A stretch of 64,000 bases of DNA from Dictyophora rubrovolvata (lineage: Eukaryota > Basidiomycota > Agaricomycetes > Phallales > Phallaceae), in NCBI GenBank assembly GCA_029959195.1, contig CP114125.1:1488001-1552000 (forward strand), written 5' to 3'. A program made the position numbers and the translations under genes. Each line of letters starts with the position of its first letter. The stretch's first letter is position 1. Below, one piece after another: positions 1 to 12,097 of the stretch. The notes under the pieces were generated by a model, which made no database searches, was not told the origin of the DNA, and saw nothing but the letters and a program-made list of their open reading frames with translations.

Positions 1-1
1 T

Positions 2-447
2 CAGACACCCCATATCGACGGATTTCACTCGCATAACGATCACAACTTCGCCGATGTGGCCGCTAGTACTACTAGTGCTGTCATGGACAATGACAGGCAA
101 TTACAACACCGCAATTCTCCAGTGCATCGAGAGGTAAATCTAGGTGTTAGTGTAGAACAGCCTGGTGTTGATACGTCCCCTCGGGAGACAATGGAAATGC
201 CGTCTGCCTCCCCTTTGAACCCAATAGCAGTCCCAGCTTTGTTAACTGTGAGTAAAGTTTATATGAGATACTGACCCCGCATTTCACACGTTACTTTAAA
301 TTAATGATCTTTAAGGTCTTCAACGAAGAAAGATATGCAGATAGCGGAGTTCGTTTGGGTAGGCAGCAGACACTGTCGTATGGAGCGTTATCGTTGGCTT
401 CTACTATGTCTAAAGATGGGTTACCTCCTATGTATACTTCTCGTTGA
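2..447 (+). CDS. Membrane-protein family copy A, C-terminal end only (cut by window start)
   Basis: The reading frame is open from base 2 and is followed by a GT-AG intron (about 248-315) and a 44-codon last exon ending at TGA 445-447. That exon reads YADSGVRLGRQ...SKDGLPPMYTSR, the tail shared by nine other genes in this window. The helix and ectodomain would lie upstream, outside the window. The visible cytoplasmic part is polar and of low complexity, as in its paralogues. PPMY fits the PPxY consensus for WW-domain binding. Membership in the family is clear from the tail; function is unknown. Confidence 0.7.
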
Positions 448-1055
448 CGTTGGTATACGTATGTTGGTGAAGTCACAGTAGTGTTGTCTCTTCTGTATGA
501 GAATATTGTTCTTTCTTACAAAAAGAAGCCCTATATTATAATCCAGTCGTAGCAAGAGCTTATCGCAATAATACATACGGTTTTCAATGAAAAGATAACA
601 AAGCGAATGGGAGAACATGATTTATCACTCCTAGCCAGTGTGACAACAGGTTTTCGGGGATCAGACTCATGAATGGGAGTAAACGGGAGCGGGTCGCAAA
701 GGATAATCCACGAAAGTTGAACTTCATTACTAGTAGATTATCTGTATATTTTCTAACAGCACAGCTTGAGGACACGGACTACCAAATTAAGACATCGTAT
801 GTTACATGACAAGTCTTAACCTGCGTTTCGCCATCATCCATTGAGTGGCATTGACATGAACGATATATGCCTTCAAAATTAAAAGCTGTCTAGCAAGTTG
901 AAACAAGGAACACACAACAAGGATCGGGCATAATTAAATCAGATATCTTCTTCTACAGTTGAGATATCCTTCCCTGACATCCCATCCGGAGCCCCCTGTA
1001 GTACCCCCTAACCTGACTAACGTCTTTTGCCACTAACAACCATCTCGAGCGCACC
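448..1055. other. Intergenic, no supported gene
   Basis: Only short unconvincing reading frames occur on either strand. The last 100 bases are pyrimidine-rich and lead into the ATG at 1056, which has a favourable context (gcaccATGG), so this is probably the promoter and 5' UTR of the next gene. Confidence 0.4.
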
Positions 1056-1429
1056 ATGGAAATCAAAAGAACCACCGTAGAAGAATTTCTCGAATTCTTC
1101 AGATATCAGCCTAGAAATCCAAGGCGGAAATCACCTGTAAAACGTATCTATCATGTGGTATGTCCAATTTTTTCGTGTTCTTTCGACTGTATTTTGACCG
1201 TTGTCAATGTGTATCTTAGGATCCATCCCTCGAAGATTCGAATGGCAATTCAGATGCCCTAGAATCGTATGCAGCCTTATCTCCCCTAGAGGTAGAAAGG
1301 CTCATAAATGAATGGAGCGAATATAGCAAAAGCCAAGTATGTGCCTTCGAATTTGCCTCAATTGACCAAATTACCCACCTTCCTCAGGCGGCAATATTGT
1401 GGGGAACTGAACTTATCTTCAACTTGTGA
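1056..1429 (+). CDS. Small three-exon hypothetical protein (about 86 aa)
   Basis: I do not recognise this protein. Three exons join in phase: 1056-1157, 1220-1336 and 1388-1429, separated by introns of 62 and 51 nt, both starting GTATGT and ending in pyrimidine-AG. The protein starts MEIKRTTVEEFLEFFRYQ, has a basic patch (NPRRKSPVKR), then an acidic helix-prone stretch, and ends AAILWGTELIFNL. The clean phases and good start context support a real gene, but the short length and lack of a known motif leave doubt. It could also be the remnant of a larger gene. Confidence 0.4.
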
Positions 1430-2326
1430 ATTATTTAAGGTATATTCCATACGGGATGCTCATATAATAACATTTTCGAATGTTGTTATCTTGCTTAGAC
1501 GATTTGTTCAGATGTCTCACCTCCTAACCTGTGGCACGCTCGATATGAGGGACTTAGGGTTGAGAACGATGATCTTTGACATCTGATATTCTTATTTACT
1601 TATATAATATTACCATAGAATTGCCAATCAATATACGGAACACGGCAAGGCAAGCAGTAGATTCGAATTCAGCGCATTCCCTTTTCTCGGACTGATGTCC
1701 GGTATATTGAATTTGCAAAAACAAATACACATGCTGTGGAGCGAATTCCCAATCACTAAAATCTGTCATCATCGAGCCATAATCATAAAATCCCCCGCAT
1801 CGACTTCTTTATCAATTACCGCATCCTCACCCATAGTCGCTTCACCCGTAATCTCTGCCCGGCGCCCGCTAGATTAAACACTGGTGCAGTCGCGCATTTT
1901 CCCTAATCAGATCTTCTTAAAATCATATAGCTCTTCCCGAGCCGGCGGTTTCACCAGCTTACCATTGTCTCGTACAGTTTTCATTCTACGTCCTTTTCTA
2001 TGTTCCCCGTTCCTCGTTTAAAAACTATTCTCAAAAATATATAAGTACCTAAAACACCGGATAAAGAGTACAGAGAACCCCGCTTTAGAGTCTTGTGTGA
2101 GAGCTCTCGTTCTTAAGAGTTCCTGAGCAATCCACTTTTACTCCTCTTTACTTCCTTGCCCGCTGCTGTCCGGGCCATCTCTCCAATTCCTTACTCTTCA
2201 CGACAAACCCCTTCTCGAAAATTCCCTTTCTCTTGCAAGCTCCTGCGCGCCCTCTTCAATGCCCGCGTTTATTACGATTGGATGACCCTATCTAGTTTAG
2301 AACTGATCCTCACTCTGATTTTTGCC
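1430..2326. other. Intergenic, no supported gene
   Basis: No frame with convincing coding character on either strand. It lies between the 3' ends of a plus-strand and a minus-strand gene, so it should hold both terminators. Confidence 0.35.
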
Positions 2327-3344
2327 TTAAATCGCCACCCAAACATCCTCTATTAGTCGCATGCACTCCTCAGTTACATCTTTCCATTCACAGATGCTGT
2401 CTTCCTCATTGCCACAAGTTAGGGTTAAGCCTTTGTGATTCAAGTTAGATTGAGCTGATTCTTCAACTTCTCGGGCATGCTGGAAAGTCGGAATGATTTC
2501 CAGCTTATCTCCAGCCCATTCTCCACGATGAATTGGACCTTTGTAACGCATCGATATAAAATCACTAGTAGACCAACAAATTTTTGCGAGAACGATGTGT
2601 CCGAGAGTGAGAGGAGGGTTTGGTTGGCATTCATATCCTTCAAAAAGCTGCTCCAGACCCTCATCTCTAACATACAGTTTTTTCGACAGGTTCCGAAGGA
2701 CAAAGCAATCACTCATGCGGTACTCCCTACAAATATAATTCAAGATTTTCGTTTCTGAGGGGTTCAATGTACTGAAACGTCTAGCAAACCGAGGCTGAAG
2801 GCACTGGGTATTGCGGCTGCGGTCGGGCCAATCATACCTCAAAAGATACGAGTCGTGTTCCTTCTTGGGTATACCAGGTGGCCAGTCATTCTCTTCTTGA
2901 AAGTCACCCGCGCAGATAACTCGAGTATCCGCCCAGGTATTCTTAGCGATGAGATTATCCCGGATGAGAGTAATATGGCGTTTGCCAATTTCCCAGAAAC
3001 GACGACACGTCAAGGATAAAAGCACGCTGTCTGTTAGATCATCATTGCAGTCAAAAATCATATCCAGGATTTCGGTTGGAAATTCATCGAGTGTAATGGA
3101 CTTGCTCGTTTCAAGGTTTCTACTAGGATCAAAAGTTTGAAAATCAAAGAGAGAAAAAATCTGCATACCGGTCAATCTTAACTTCCTCACGCGGAAGAAC
3201 ACATGTCTCGATATATTTGATCATTGAATTGCTATCCGCAAGCCGAGTCAGTAACGTCTCCAACTGACGAGCTGGGTCCGGTCTGAAGAAGAATTCATCC
3301 AGAGTTTTTCCTGCCCGTATTTCGATTTGTTCGCGCCTATCCAT
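2327..3344 (-). CDS. F-box domain protein (323 aa)
   Basis: Two exons (3344-3169 and 3122-2327) join exactly in phase across a 46-nt intron (GTATGC...CCTAG), giving 323 codons. Around residues 65-105 lies an F-box: LDEFPTEILDMIFD, then LSLTCRRFWEIGKRHI. In F-box proteins this segment binds Skp1 and recruits substrates to an SCF ubiquitin ligase. The remainder has no repeats I recognise (no LRR, no WD40), as in the large agaricomycete F-box families of unknown target. I start at 3344 (MDRREQ); in-frame ATGs further up to 3428 are possible. The next gene is divergent, sharing the 3345-3834 interval. Confidence 0.8.
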
Positions 3345-3834
3345 GTTGAATCTAGATCGTTCGTGAGTTAGTTTAGTCATTCTCAAAAGTGGCGTTTCTC
3401 TCACTAACAAATCCCAGTATTGGCCCATGTGATAGATAGGGATTGGAGTGTGGCTATTTATGAGATTTCAGTATGGGGAGTCCAAGTAAGCAAAGGATGT
3501 CGCCGAGCTTCTGCAATGTCCATCATCAACCAATCATCCACGATCCACTGTCCGAGTACACTGACAGATGTCCACGGTCCCGGATTGGTCCCGGAAGATG
3601 CCAAGCGGTATTTCGTCAATTTGTCATCCTCTTTATGTAATACACACGCGTGATTGGTTTTGTCACACGGGCGCCTGGTAACGTGCATGCCGCTGTGTTC
3701 TCTCGTTTCTCGCTCCTGTCCGTTAGCATCCACTAAAAACGGCACAAAAATTATACACTTTATTCTCCTAACGAAACAACATTCGAAGAATACATCATTG
3801 AACACGAAGTGGCCGGTGCACCAAAATAACCGAC
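3345..3834. promoter_or_regulatory. Divergent promoter interval between F-box and RUS1 genes
   Basis: This 490-nt gap separates two divergently transcribed genes and must hold both promoters. A 139-codon minus-strand frame crosses it but shows no domain and seems to be chance. No clear TATA box was seen. Confidence 0.4.
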
Positions 3835-5576
3835 ATGGACCCATACCCTGATACGAAGAAAACATCGACGGCGACATCTGCTCGCAATATCCAAATCGTA
3901 CCCGTCAATGTAAAAAGGCGAATTTAAAATATCATTATATCAGAACTCATCCATTCTTTCTGCTCAAGGACCTAGATATCACTACTAAAAAAACCGGTGT
4001 CCGTTTCGGCGTCGATAATGTCAGCGTGTACCAAATGCTCAAGGACGTTTTCATGCCTGCAGGATATCCTCACTCCGTTAGTCCTGGTAACGTATGTTTT
4101 CTTTTGAAATAGGAGATCTAATGCTTATGCTATCAAAAAGATTATTTGAAGTATGATTGCGCCGGCCGCAGTACTCCGACAGCTTTTCTGATTGTTTGAC
4201 AGCTACCAAACATACGATTCTTTACAAGCTTTTAGTAGTACAATCGCTGGCTTATTTGCCTCCCGAGCCGTTTTAGAAGGTAAATACTTCCCCCTTTAAA
4301 TTTGCAACTCTTGATTCTGTTGTTAGGCTTTGGTTTCAGCGACGCAAAATTATTTGCAACTACCGCCCTCTTCATAAATATAGTTCAAGACGCTGCCAGT
4401 CGTTTGTCAAGCAAGTATCAACCTTCAGATCTCCATACAATACCATCACTAATCCGAAATATCCAGCCATCCTCTTCGCCTGGCGAATAGGCACAGCCCT
4501 CGAGCCCGAATCCAAGAAATACCGTCTCCTCGCGGACATATTCAATGACACCGCCATGATCCTCGACTGTCTCTCTCCGCATCTTCCCTCAAAATCTATT
4601 CGTCTGCTTATGATCTGCCTCGGGGCGGGTTTCAGAGCTCTATGTGGCGTTGCAGCTGGTGGTGCTAAAGCCGCTCTGAGTGTTCATTTTGCGAGGGCTA
4701 ATAACGTGGGCGATTTGAATGCTAAAGATTCTAGCCAGGAGACTGTTATTGGGCTTCTTGGCACACTTGTGAGCATTTCTTCACCTGCTCAATCCGAAAT
4801 GCAGTGGCAACACTCATCATTTCATCTAGGCTGGATCAGTCGTCATCGGAGGAGTCACAACCCCAACAACAACGTGGATCTCCCTCCTCACCTTGATCGC
4901 CATCCACCTATTAATGAACTACTTAGCCGTCAGATCAGTGATAATGCGCACCCTAAACCGTCAACGCTTAACACTTGCATACTCTACGTTCCGCAGCTCA
5001 GCACCACACAACCAGGTCCAAACTCCAGCTCAAATCGCAAAACGAGAATACATATTTGCTCGTGATGGGAGACTGTATGACTACAGTGGTACGATGCCGA
5101 CGGGTACGTTGTTGGGTCACTGCAAGTTCGAGAACTTCGTATCGGCGGGACAACTCGGGCTCTCGTCTCAGCTTGGTGCTACATCACTCCTCGATATAGT
5201 CTCGGACGAGAAGTATATCCCAAGTTTTAGTAGTAGCCGTGATGGAAGTTCGCGAATCCGGATTTACCTACGCGAAGATGCTACTTCCCGAGATACCCTC
5301 AAAGCATGGATACACGCTATCGAACTAGTCCATTTAGCACGAGACAAAAGGAAAGATAGAAGCAAGGTACCCTCTTTTTCCGATGGCGACATACTCGATA
5401 TGATTAATGAAACGCGCCAAACCATTTTACGGACTCATCCAAGTTTTTGCGAGGAGCTGAAGAGGCAAGGATGGGATTTAGAGACGGGCTCTCTGCTCAC
5501 AAGTGAAATAGCTCGGTTTAGGATTACTAATGACGGTAATGACGCGTCTAAAAAGGAGACCAAAAAAGATATTTGA
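3835..5576 (+). CDS. RUS1 / DUF647 family membrane protein
   Basis: Family landmarks appear in order: VFMPAGYPHSVSPG (about 4044), YQTYDSLQAFSSTIAGLFA and SRAVLEG (about 4204-4280), ILFAWRIGTALEPESKKYR, LLADIFNDTAMILD, FRALCGVAAGGAKAAL, DLNAKDSSQETVIGLLG, then after a clean phase-0 intron (4769-4829) AGSVVIGGVTTPTTTW and a hydrophobic stretch ending MRTLNRQR. A hydrophilic C-terminal region follows to the TGA. RUS proteins are membrane proteins named for plant root-UVB sensitivity; their fungal role is not established. The 5' end is not resolved: the ATG at 3835 does not join the conserved frame by an obvious splice, and one junction near 4090-4203 has mismatched phases with the donors I can see. 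It may be complete with unusual introns or slightly damaged at the 5' end. Confidence 0.75.
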
Positions 5577-5666
5577 AAGAAACAAGAAAAGTTGTATAAT
5601 GTGCACATGTATCAAGACTTAGCATCACAATGTAAAAACCCCCTTTTAGCACTTTGTTTGTTTTAA

Positions 5667-8107
5667 CTAAAAAGACATGACAATCCTCCTAATGATTCCA
5701 ACCAAGAACAATATGAATCGCAAAACCAAATTCCACCACCAGTTCGTCAGGAATGACCCAGCCTTGAGGAGGTTGTCAGATTGAGCGTAGTCTAGGCTCG
5801 AGGTTTGTCGCGACGTCGATGCTGTTTTCTTGGACCAAGTGGGGTTAATACCCAAATCTGATAAAATCATTTCGCTCGTTATTTTTGCACCTGCTAAGCA
5901 AATTGGAACCCTGGGGGGACATGTAAGCGTAGTTAAACTGATGAACTACTGTCATCTTTACGCACACTGTTCCTGGATGTGTAGATGCCCCGACGAAAAA
6001 TAGACTTTTGAGTGAGGGGTGACGAATCGGGGGTCGGACTGTAGTTTGTTGGAAATGGACTTGAGAGTTATAATCATTGTGTCACTTACAACACATCACG
6101 TTGAGAAAGTCATGAGATAGGCCTAGTATAGCTCCACGATTAAGATTGAACTTTTCCTGCCCTATCGTCATGTTAGTCGTTAGTCGTTAGAGGTAATCAT
6201 AGAATCGAAGATGATATTACATACACGTCTCCGGCGTATTAATCAACTCAAAAGCAATCCACGTCCTAAAATCCTTGAACCCAAATTGTTTCTCAAGTGT
6301 ATCAATAACGACATCTCTTGCGCATTCGACTAACTTTTGTAGTAGCGGCGATTCGATCTCATCGCCTTTAGCCAACTTCAGAGCGCCAATGGGTACCAGA
6401 ACAATAACAGCACCCTTTCCTTCGGGAGCAGCAGTAGGATCGATCCGACTAGGCACGTTGACATAAAAACTCGGATCGTGGGGTAACGTATGATTCTTAA
6501 AAATATCTTCGAAAGATTCCAGATATTTATCCGCCAAAAAGGTATTATGTACCCCGAATTCTGGGACCACGCGATCCATGCCCCAGTAAAAGCTGATACA
6601 GGAGCATGAGGCGTTACGCGCGTTCAATGTAGTTTTTGTCGGAGTGAGAAAGCCCGAGACGTAGGGTGTCCACGAGCTGGGCAGGACTGAGAAAAGGTTG
6701 TCCGAAAGTGTTGGAGGATTGTCGGGAAGGAGGTGGTTGTACGAGTAGATGAGGTCGGAGTTGAGAACGACTATATCTGCTTCGATTTGTTCTCCTGAGG
6801 TAAGTTTTACGCCTGTTACTCGTTGACCGTCGCTTGAGACTAAAACTTTGTCTACGGGTGTTGACAGGTGGTATTGTGCGCCGTATCGCTCTGGTATTTT
6901 AATTAGAGCGTCGAGGATCTGTGAAAATACTCAATCAAATGTTTAAGGAAAGGGTGTAGAATTGACTAACCTTGTAATAACCGCCTTTCGGGTACCATAT
7001 TCCTTCGGTTAATTCGGTATACTGAAGCAATGAATATAAACCCGGAGCATCATATGGGCTATCAAAGAATCGCCTATTCAGAACGGCGTTCATTGAAGAA
7101 AGTTTGTTTTTCATCTCATCTGTGATTGAAGATATTAATGACGAAGAATTAAAGGAGATGAAGGATGAGGTCTCACCCCCATATACATGGACTTTATAAA
7201 TTGATCAATGGGGATGCATGATTATAAACTGCACTTGTGATGAGGTCTATTCCAATAAAGACGTACTGCAAATGCAAATGTACGCCAAAGACGTTCTGTT
7301 TCAAAATAACGGGAGACTCTCGAATACTAGTATACGACATGAGAATGTGAGAGAGAAGGTAAACATCTCCTACCATTGATCCAAATACATGGAGGATGAG
7401 AGAATCAGAAAAAAAGTGAGGTAGAAGGATGGACCAGAGGTTTGGAAAATTTCTGTTCAAGACCTCGTTGACAGAGAACTCGTAGTTCCTGTGACTTTCC
7501 TGAAGAAACCCAAGGAATCTAGGGTGATACGTCGTCTCAGCTCTTTCGCACTTTTGCTACAGACAAAGAACAACCAAAATCACCTTTGGTATCCAGAACA
7601 ACCCTCCCATTTTTCCATCTCGTCTTTCATCAAACTGTGGTCTGTATTCAACGTAACAAACTGGCGATCGCAAAAGTATACTCTATAATTCGGATCACAT
7701 TTGAGTAGTTCGATTCCTTCTTCTTTTATCGTAGTCCCTAAATCGTGAAATGTTGCGAAGAAGAATTTTGGAAGGAGGAGAAGAGAGGGTCCTTGACCGA
7801 ATCTCCAGAAGAATCGTAATCAGTGCTGAATGTTATGCAGTGCCACTGGCATGCGCATCCCGAGTGCGATTCTCAACGAACGTAATTGTTGTGGTGGATT
7901 AGTGAACAGTGGCCACCATGAAACGAATTCTTTTCCAGAATAATTACTTCTACACTTGATTTTGCGAGACGGGCAGCCTGAGAAGCAAAAGCAAAAGTTG
8001 TCAGAGGATCAATTTAGGGTAGTGACAGGAGATAAACTCATCGTGGCAATTCCGCCTGCTCCTGCTCCGACTATGACTGCCCGAGGTTTGCGAGGTTTAG
8101 AATACAT
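5667..8107 (-). CDS. Phytoene desaturase-like carotenoid enzyme, 5' half apparently damaged
   Basis: This FAD-dependent desaturase would introduce double bonds into phytoene in carotenoid synthesis. The N-terminal Rossmann motif VIVGAGAGGIAT follows the ATG at 8107. Next come GGHCSLIHH, GQGPSLLLLP, YSRVSRYFETERLWRTFAFA, DAPGLYSLLQYTELTEGIWY, SCSCISFYWGMDRVVPEFG, NLNRGAILGLSHDF, LFFVGASTHPGTGVPICLAG and a hydrophobic C-terminal anchor (LRFILFLVGIIRRIVM). The 3' half splices cleanly. In the 5' half the first intron has ATGAGT where GTGAGT is expected, the segment between SLIHH and GQGPS (about 7805-7890) cannot be joined in frame, and the exon before SPYDAPG does not phase with its donor. It is either a decaying gene or one with unusual introns. 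Neighbours are not carotenoid genes. Confidence 0.75.
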
Positions 8108-9584
8108 TCGAGTTCCAATAGTTGCAGTGGTGGCAGCAGTTTGAGCAATAAAGGGATAAATGTAGTTCCAGGTTAAACGATTCTTCCGATTCCATTTTTG
8201 TAGAATATAAATTAATTATTGACCGAGATTTGGAGAGAACGTCGTATACCGGATGCAGTAACATAATATATTACGCAGTCCGTAGTAGCTTGGTAGCCTG
8301 ATTTAACGGGGCGCCTATTTTGAGCTCCGGTCGGCCTTTCAAGTAGACAGGTGTTTCTTCGGACTTCCTTGTCGTCAAAGCCGTTGCATGCGCCAGGGTG
8401 ACTTTAAAGTACCAGTCATGCATCATGTTTCCGGCATTCTGCTCATGAAATAAACGGACCAAGTCTACAATTTAATCATCTAAAAGAGTGTTAACGCCTT
8501 TCAACTAGCGTTATCCAGGTCTAAGAGTCGCGAATACGCACGGCTAGAGACTTTGACTCTAAATTGTTCATCCAGCCAATGATGAAGACCTGCGGAAATT
8601 GGACGCTGAGTTGGATATTATGGATAAAATAGAGCCCTAGCACTATTACATGCAAGGGAACCAGTCCAGGCTGGTATAGGTGCCATTTATGATTTGATAT
8701 GTAGTCGGATTTTGTCATCAAGTCGTGATTTCTGCCACTGGATCCTACGTAAAAAATGCTCCCGGAGAGGACGGTGGTAAGAGCACTTCGACCCTCCAAA
8801 TCTCGCCGTTACAATTCATAACTCTTTTTTTGTCGGTCATGTTCTTTGTGGTTCTTTTCTAGCGAAGTGCTGAGCGCTGGATGTCTGGACCCCCGGATTG
8901 AGAGCCTGGGATACTACTGCCGGAAAAGTCTGACGGTTGCTCGGAAACAAATCAGGACGACATTGCAGCTTCTTAGACACATAATACAATGCGTCAGCGC
9001 AGCCTATGGGGAGGTGCATCTTAATTAGCCTTATCAAATTGAATCTTCTGAAGGAAAAAGTCACGTTGTAGCGTGCGCCACAGATAAGTTATAGCCTAAC
9101 GGAATTCTTGACGATGTTTCACATCATCCATGGCACTTCTGTGTGATATTATAGGATGTACGTTCAGGGACAATCGGAAGCGTCCATGAGGATCCTAGAC
9201 AGATTGGCCAAGCCCACAAAAAGGGAAAGAAGTTCCTCTCCAATCATGGACATGCACGGGCGACCGTAATGCACTAGAATGTACTTCTCCTCGGGAAGAC
9301 ATTATTAATTCCGCCTTGTGAAAGGCATATTGAGGCCTCTTAAATGAAATTAGCAATATGGACAACCTCGGGGCTTAGAAAGACTTAGAAGCAACCTGCG
9401 CAACGTCCGGAATTCATACTGTGTTGGTATGATGAGGCTCGCTCTATATTAGGCCAGACATACCTACATATCTGCAGGTTACACTATGAACGAACTTTGC
9501 TTCGCATGGAGGACGTGTTATGCGGCATCTGCGGGTCCATTTGGCAACGTTATGCATTATCCGGGCGATTGTCCACCCGGCGCC
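8108..9584. other. Intergenic, no supported gene
   Basis: About 1.5 kb with only short scattered frames on both strands. Nothing matches a gene or mobile-element protein that I recognise. The right end marks the start of the duplicated block. Confidence 0.35.
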
Positions 9585-10517
9585 CAGTCATATCTCGTGC
9601 GGTACCGATGATTTCTATAAATAAAATTCAGCCGCATCTTTTTGCACTCGGGGAAAACCAGTTTGAACGATCGATGCAGCTCCTAAGCGACAGGTGCCGC
9701 TAAGGATGGCTAGGTTGAAAGGTAGAATCCTCTATCCTGGACGACCGGGAATCAATCCATCCCCGGGTTTGACGTAACAAGATAACTCCAGGAAGAACCG
9801 GAAAACTACGAGGGTATGATATATTTAGAGACGGTAATTACAGATGTGCCAGCAGATGTGCCAGCAGAAGTGCCCGTTTAATTATCGACCCTTGCAGCGC
9901 AAACGATGGACACTGATCAAAAAATGCGATACAACAACAGAGAAGATCCGTTTTTTTTGTGAGAACTTGAAGGCATTTTCGGCCGGGAGGTTCATTTCTT
10001 ATCACAAATTTGACTCGACGACATGGTAGCCCTGGCACTTTGGCATTGCCGATAAGCGGAAAGATTAATTCGGTTTGGTTTGGACAACGAGACTTATACG
10101 ATTTACATAACACTTTCTCTTTGTTGTTTAAAGGGGCATTGCCTCATGGTATTCGAATTAACTTAAGGCCATGCGTTCCATTTCAAAAACTGATGGTACC
10201 TACAGCCTTGCGGACAACTGCTTTCTGTTAAGTTAAAAACCCGTCCCGGGTATCATTATAAAAGTGCGGTATAATTTAGAAAGATAAAAAATGACGGCGA
10301 TTAAACACATAGACATCTTGCCAATATTGGGAAACACTTTCAACAGTGACAGCAAATTCAACGCAAGTGAATGAGAGAAAAGAAAAAAGACTATACCAGA
10401 AATTTCAGGTTTCTGTTGGACTATTTAGCCAATTGAGCATATTTGCCAACTTGTCCTTCTTCCTGCAAAGACTCCGCTCTTTAAACATTCTACCTGAAAA
10501 CATCTATATTGGGCGAC
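9585..10517. other. Non-coding left flank of duplication copy 1
   Basis: This part is conserved in copy 2 (13022-13965), for example AACGATCGATGCAGCTCCTA and ATCAATCCATCCCCGGG, but frames differ between copies, so conservation reflects shared origin rather than an evident protein. It should include the 3' end of the kinase-like gene. Confidence 0.4.
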
Positions 10518-11793
10518 TTACCAAGCAGATATCCTTTTTCTTCTCATCCGACTTTGTTGTTGAGATTTAGTACCTGATATATGATCTATCACTAACCCGT
10601 TCAGCTTTCCGCAACTCAATGTTTCCGCAAGGTGTTTGAGTTCCCCCAGTGCTTCCGAAGCAGATGGTCGTAGCTGCGGATCCTCCTGAGTGAGATAAGT
10701 AATGAAAGGCTGCATGAATTCGAGTCCATCATATCTCTATCGAGATCCTATTTGACGTATTTTTTAGTGAGGATGAAAATCTTTCACTTACATCGCAAGT
10801 ACGTTTAATAGCCATACCCACTTGGAATACATCCACCTTGAATGGATCATAGGGCACCGTCCACGACGCCTCCGGAACGTTCTTTTCTTGTCCAAGTTTT
10901 CCAACCAACCAATGACGTTCTTCAAAGCTGCGAAATCGGTATGAAAGTTCGAAATCGATCCAGTAATACTTGATAGGCCCCACGGCCTTTCTGGATTTAC
11001 TGATGATTCGGGTTACTCCGTCAGCGTGGCGGAAGTCTTGACAATAATGAAATCCCTTGGGTATAACTTTTGTAGCGTCCATGAGGAAATTAAGAAAGCA
11101 GGCATCTCTGCTCGGCGAAGGAGTTAGCTATTACAAGCTACGGTTTTTTTCCGCGACCCATACCTATGAACTATGTTGTGTTCGTGTATGAGCTCCAATC
11201 CCTGCATGCAACAACTATCAGTCCCGAACGACTAAAATCAAACCATCCTACTACCTCCAGCATTTGTTGAAACGCTTCAATGCACTCAATTTTACGTTCA
11301 AAAGGCGGATGGCAGAAGGATAAGAGCAAAGGCATGACAATAAAAGCGAAAATATCATTATGAGGCATTGGGATGACGTCTAGGATTGGAACACAATGAT
11401 TTCTAGGATCTGATTGTAAGACTGTTGATGAGAAATAGAGGCCTATCGGTAGTTCTTCTATATCGACATGAACAAGCTTGAGCGTGACTTTGACACCGTC
11501 CGAAATTCGCACTGCATCCAGAACAGGCTTATGCTATAAGAATTGGCGAAACTCATTATATATCTTGTTTTTATTTTACAAAATATACGTACATCTTTAA
11601 GATGACCATCTTCACATTCTGACACGGATTTCCCGTTCGTCAACCAAGAGCCTTGCCAACCGGGTTTGTATCGAGGCCTAAGCTGATACCCGCGTTGAAG
11701 TAAGAAATAATAACTGTCCCTCCAAACCAATTCCGAGGCACCCAAATCGAATTGGAAACGCTTTTGATAATGTGAAGGCACGGGATAGTCCAT
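10518..11793 (-). CDS. Protein kinase-like protein, copy 1 (DFG motif changed to DFE)
   Basis: Five exons splice in phase into about 350 residues. The N-terminus MDYPVPSHYQ leads to GVKVTLK (candidate ATP-binding Lys, about residue 85). The catalytic loop HRDACFLN is formed across an intron near 11120-11170. Then comes WIDFELSYRF, where the paralogue has WIDFGLS. The C-lobe has VDVFQVGMAIKRTCD and the last exon MQPFITYLTQEDPQLRPSA, ending RMRRKRISAW. HRD and N are kept, but the DFG glycine is Glu here, so catalysis is doubtful. I start at 11793 by match with copy 2. It is head-to-head with the plus-strand gene at 12098. Role and substrates are unknown. Confidence 0.75.
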
Positions 11794-12097
11794 TTTACTC
11801 TGGGTCGACCTGCGGGGTTTACGCAAGGTTTACGTAAAAGCATCGAAACTTTTGAGAATTATTAATTTTGCAGTTACATAATATAGTCGCGGTATTCCTT
11901 TTTCGTAACCACTTAAATAATTTGCATTTGAAGCAATGATGAGTCCATCCAACCTTCCAAAAAATCCATTTCCGAGGAATTTTTCTGGATTTATAACTGA
12001 TGCCGCTCTATAAAAAGACGAAGAGTTTTACTATACGACTACAGGCTCATTCTTACCCTTCTCTTTTTTTCTTCTGCAACTCCCTGAAAATTCCAAT
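11794..12097. promoter_or_regulatory. Divergent promoter, duplication copy 1
   Basis: This 304-nt interval separates the kinase-like gene (minus) from the plus-strand gene and is partly conserved in copy 2, including ACATAATAT and the TATA element near the plus-strand ATG. Confidence 0.45.
12009..12016 (+). promoter_or_regulatory. TATA box (TATAAAAA)
   Basis: TATAAAAA lies 82 nt upstream of the ATG at 12098, and the equivalent TATAAAAG precedes the copy 2 gene by a similar distance. Conservation between diverged copies supports a core promoter. Confidence 0.5.

Noticed and set aside
3458-3877. 139-codon minus-strand frame
   Set aside because: It overlaps the divergent promoter interval, has no domain, no splice context, and a chance-like composition.
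9838-10231. Frames in the left flank of duplication copy 1
   Set aside because: The homologous sequence in copy 2 has different frames, so there is no sign of coding constraint.
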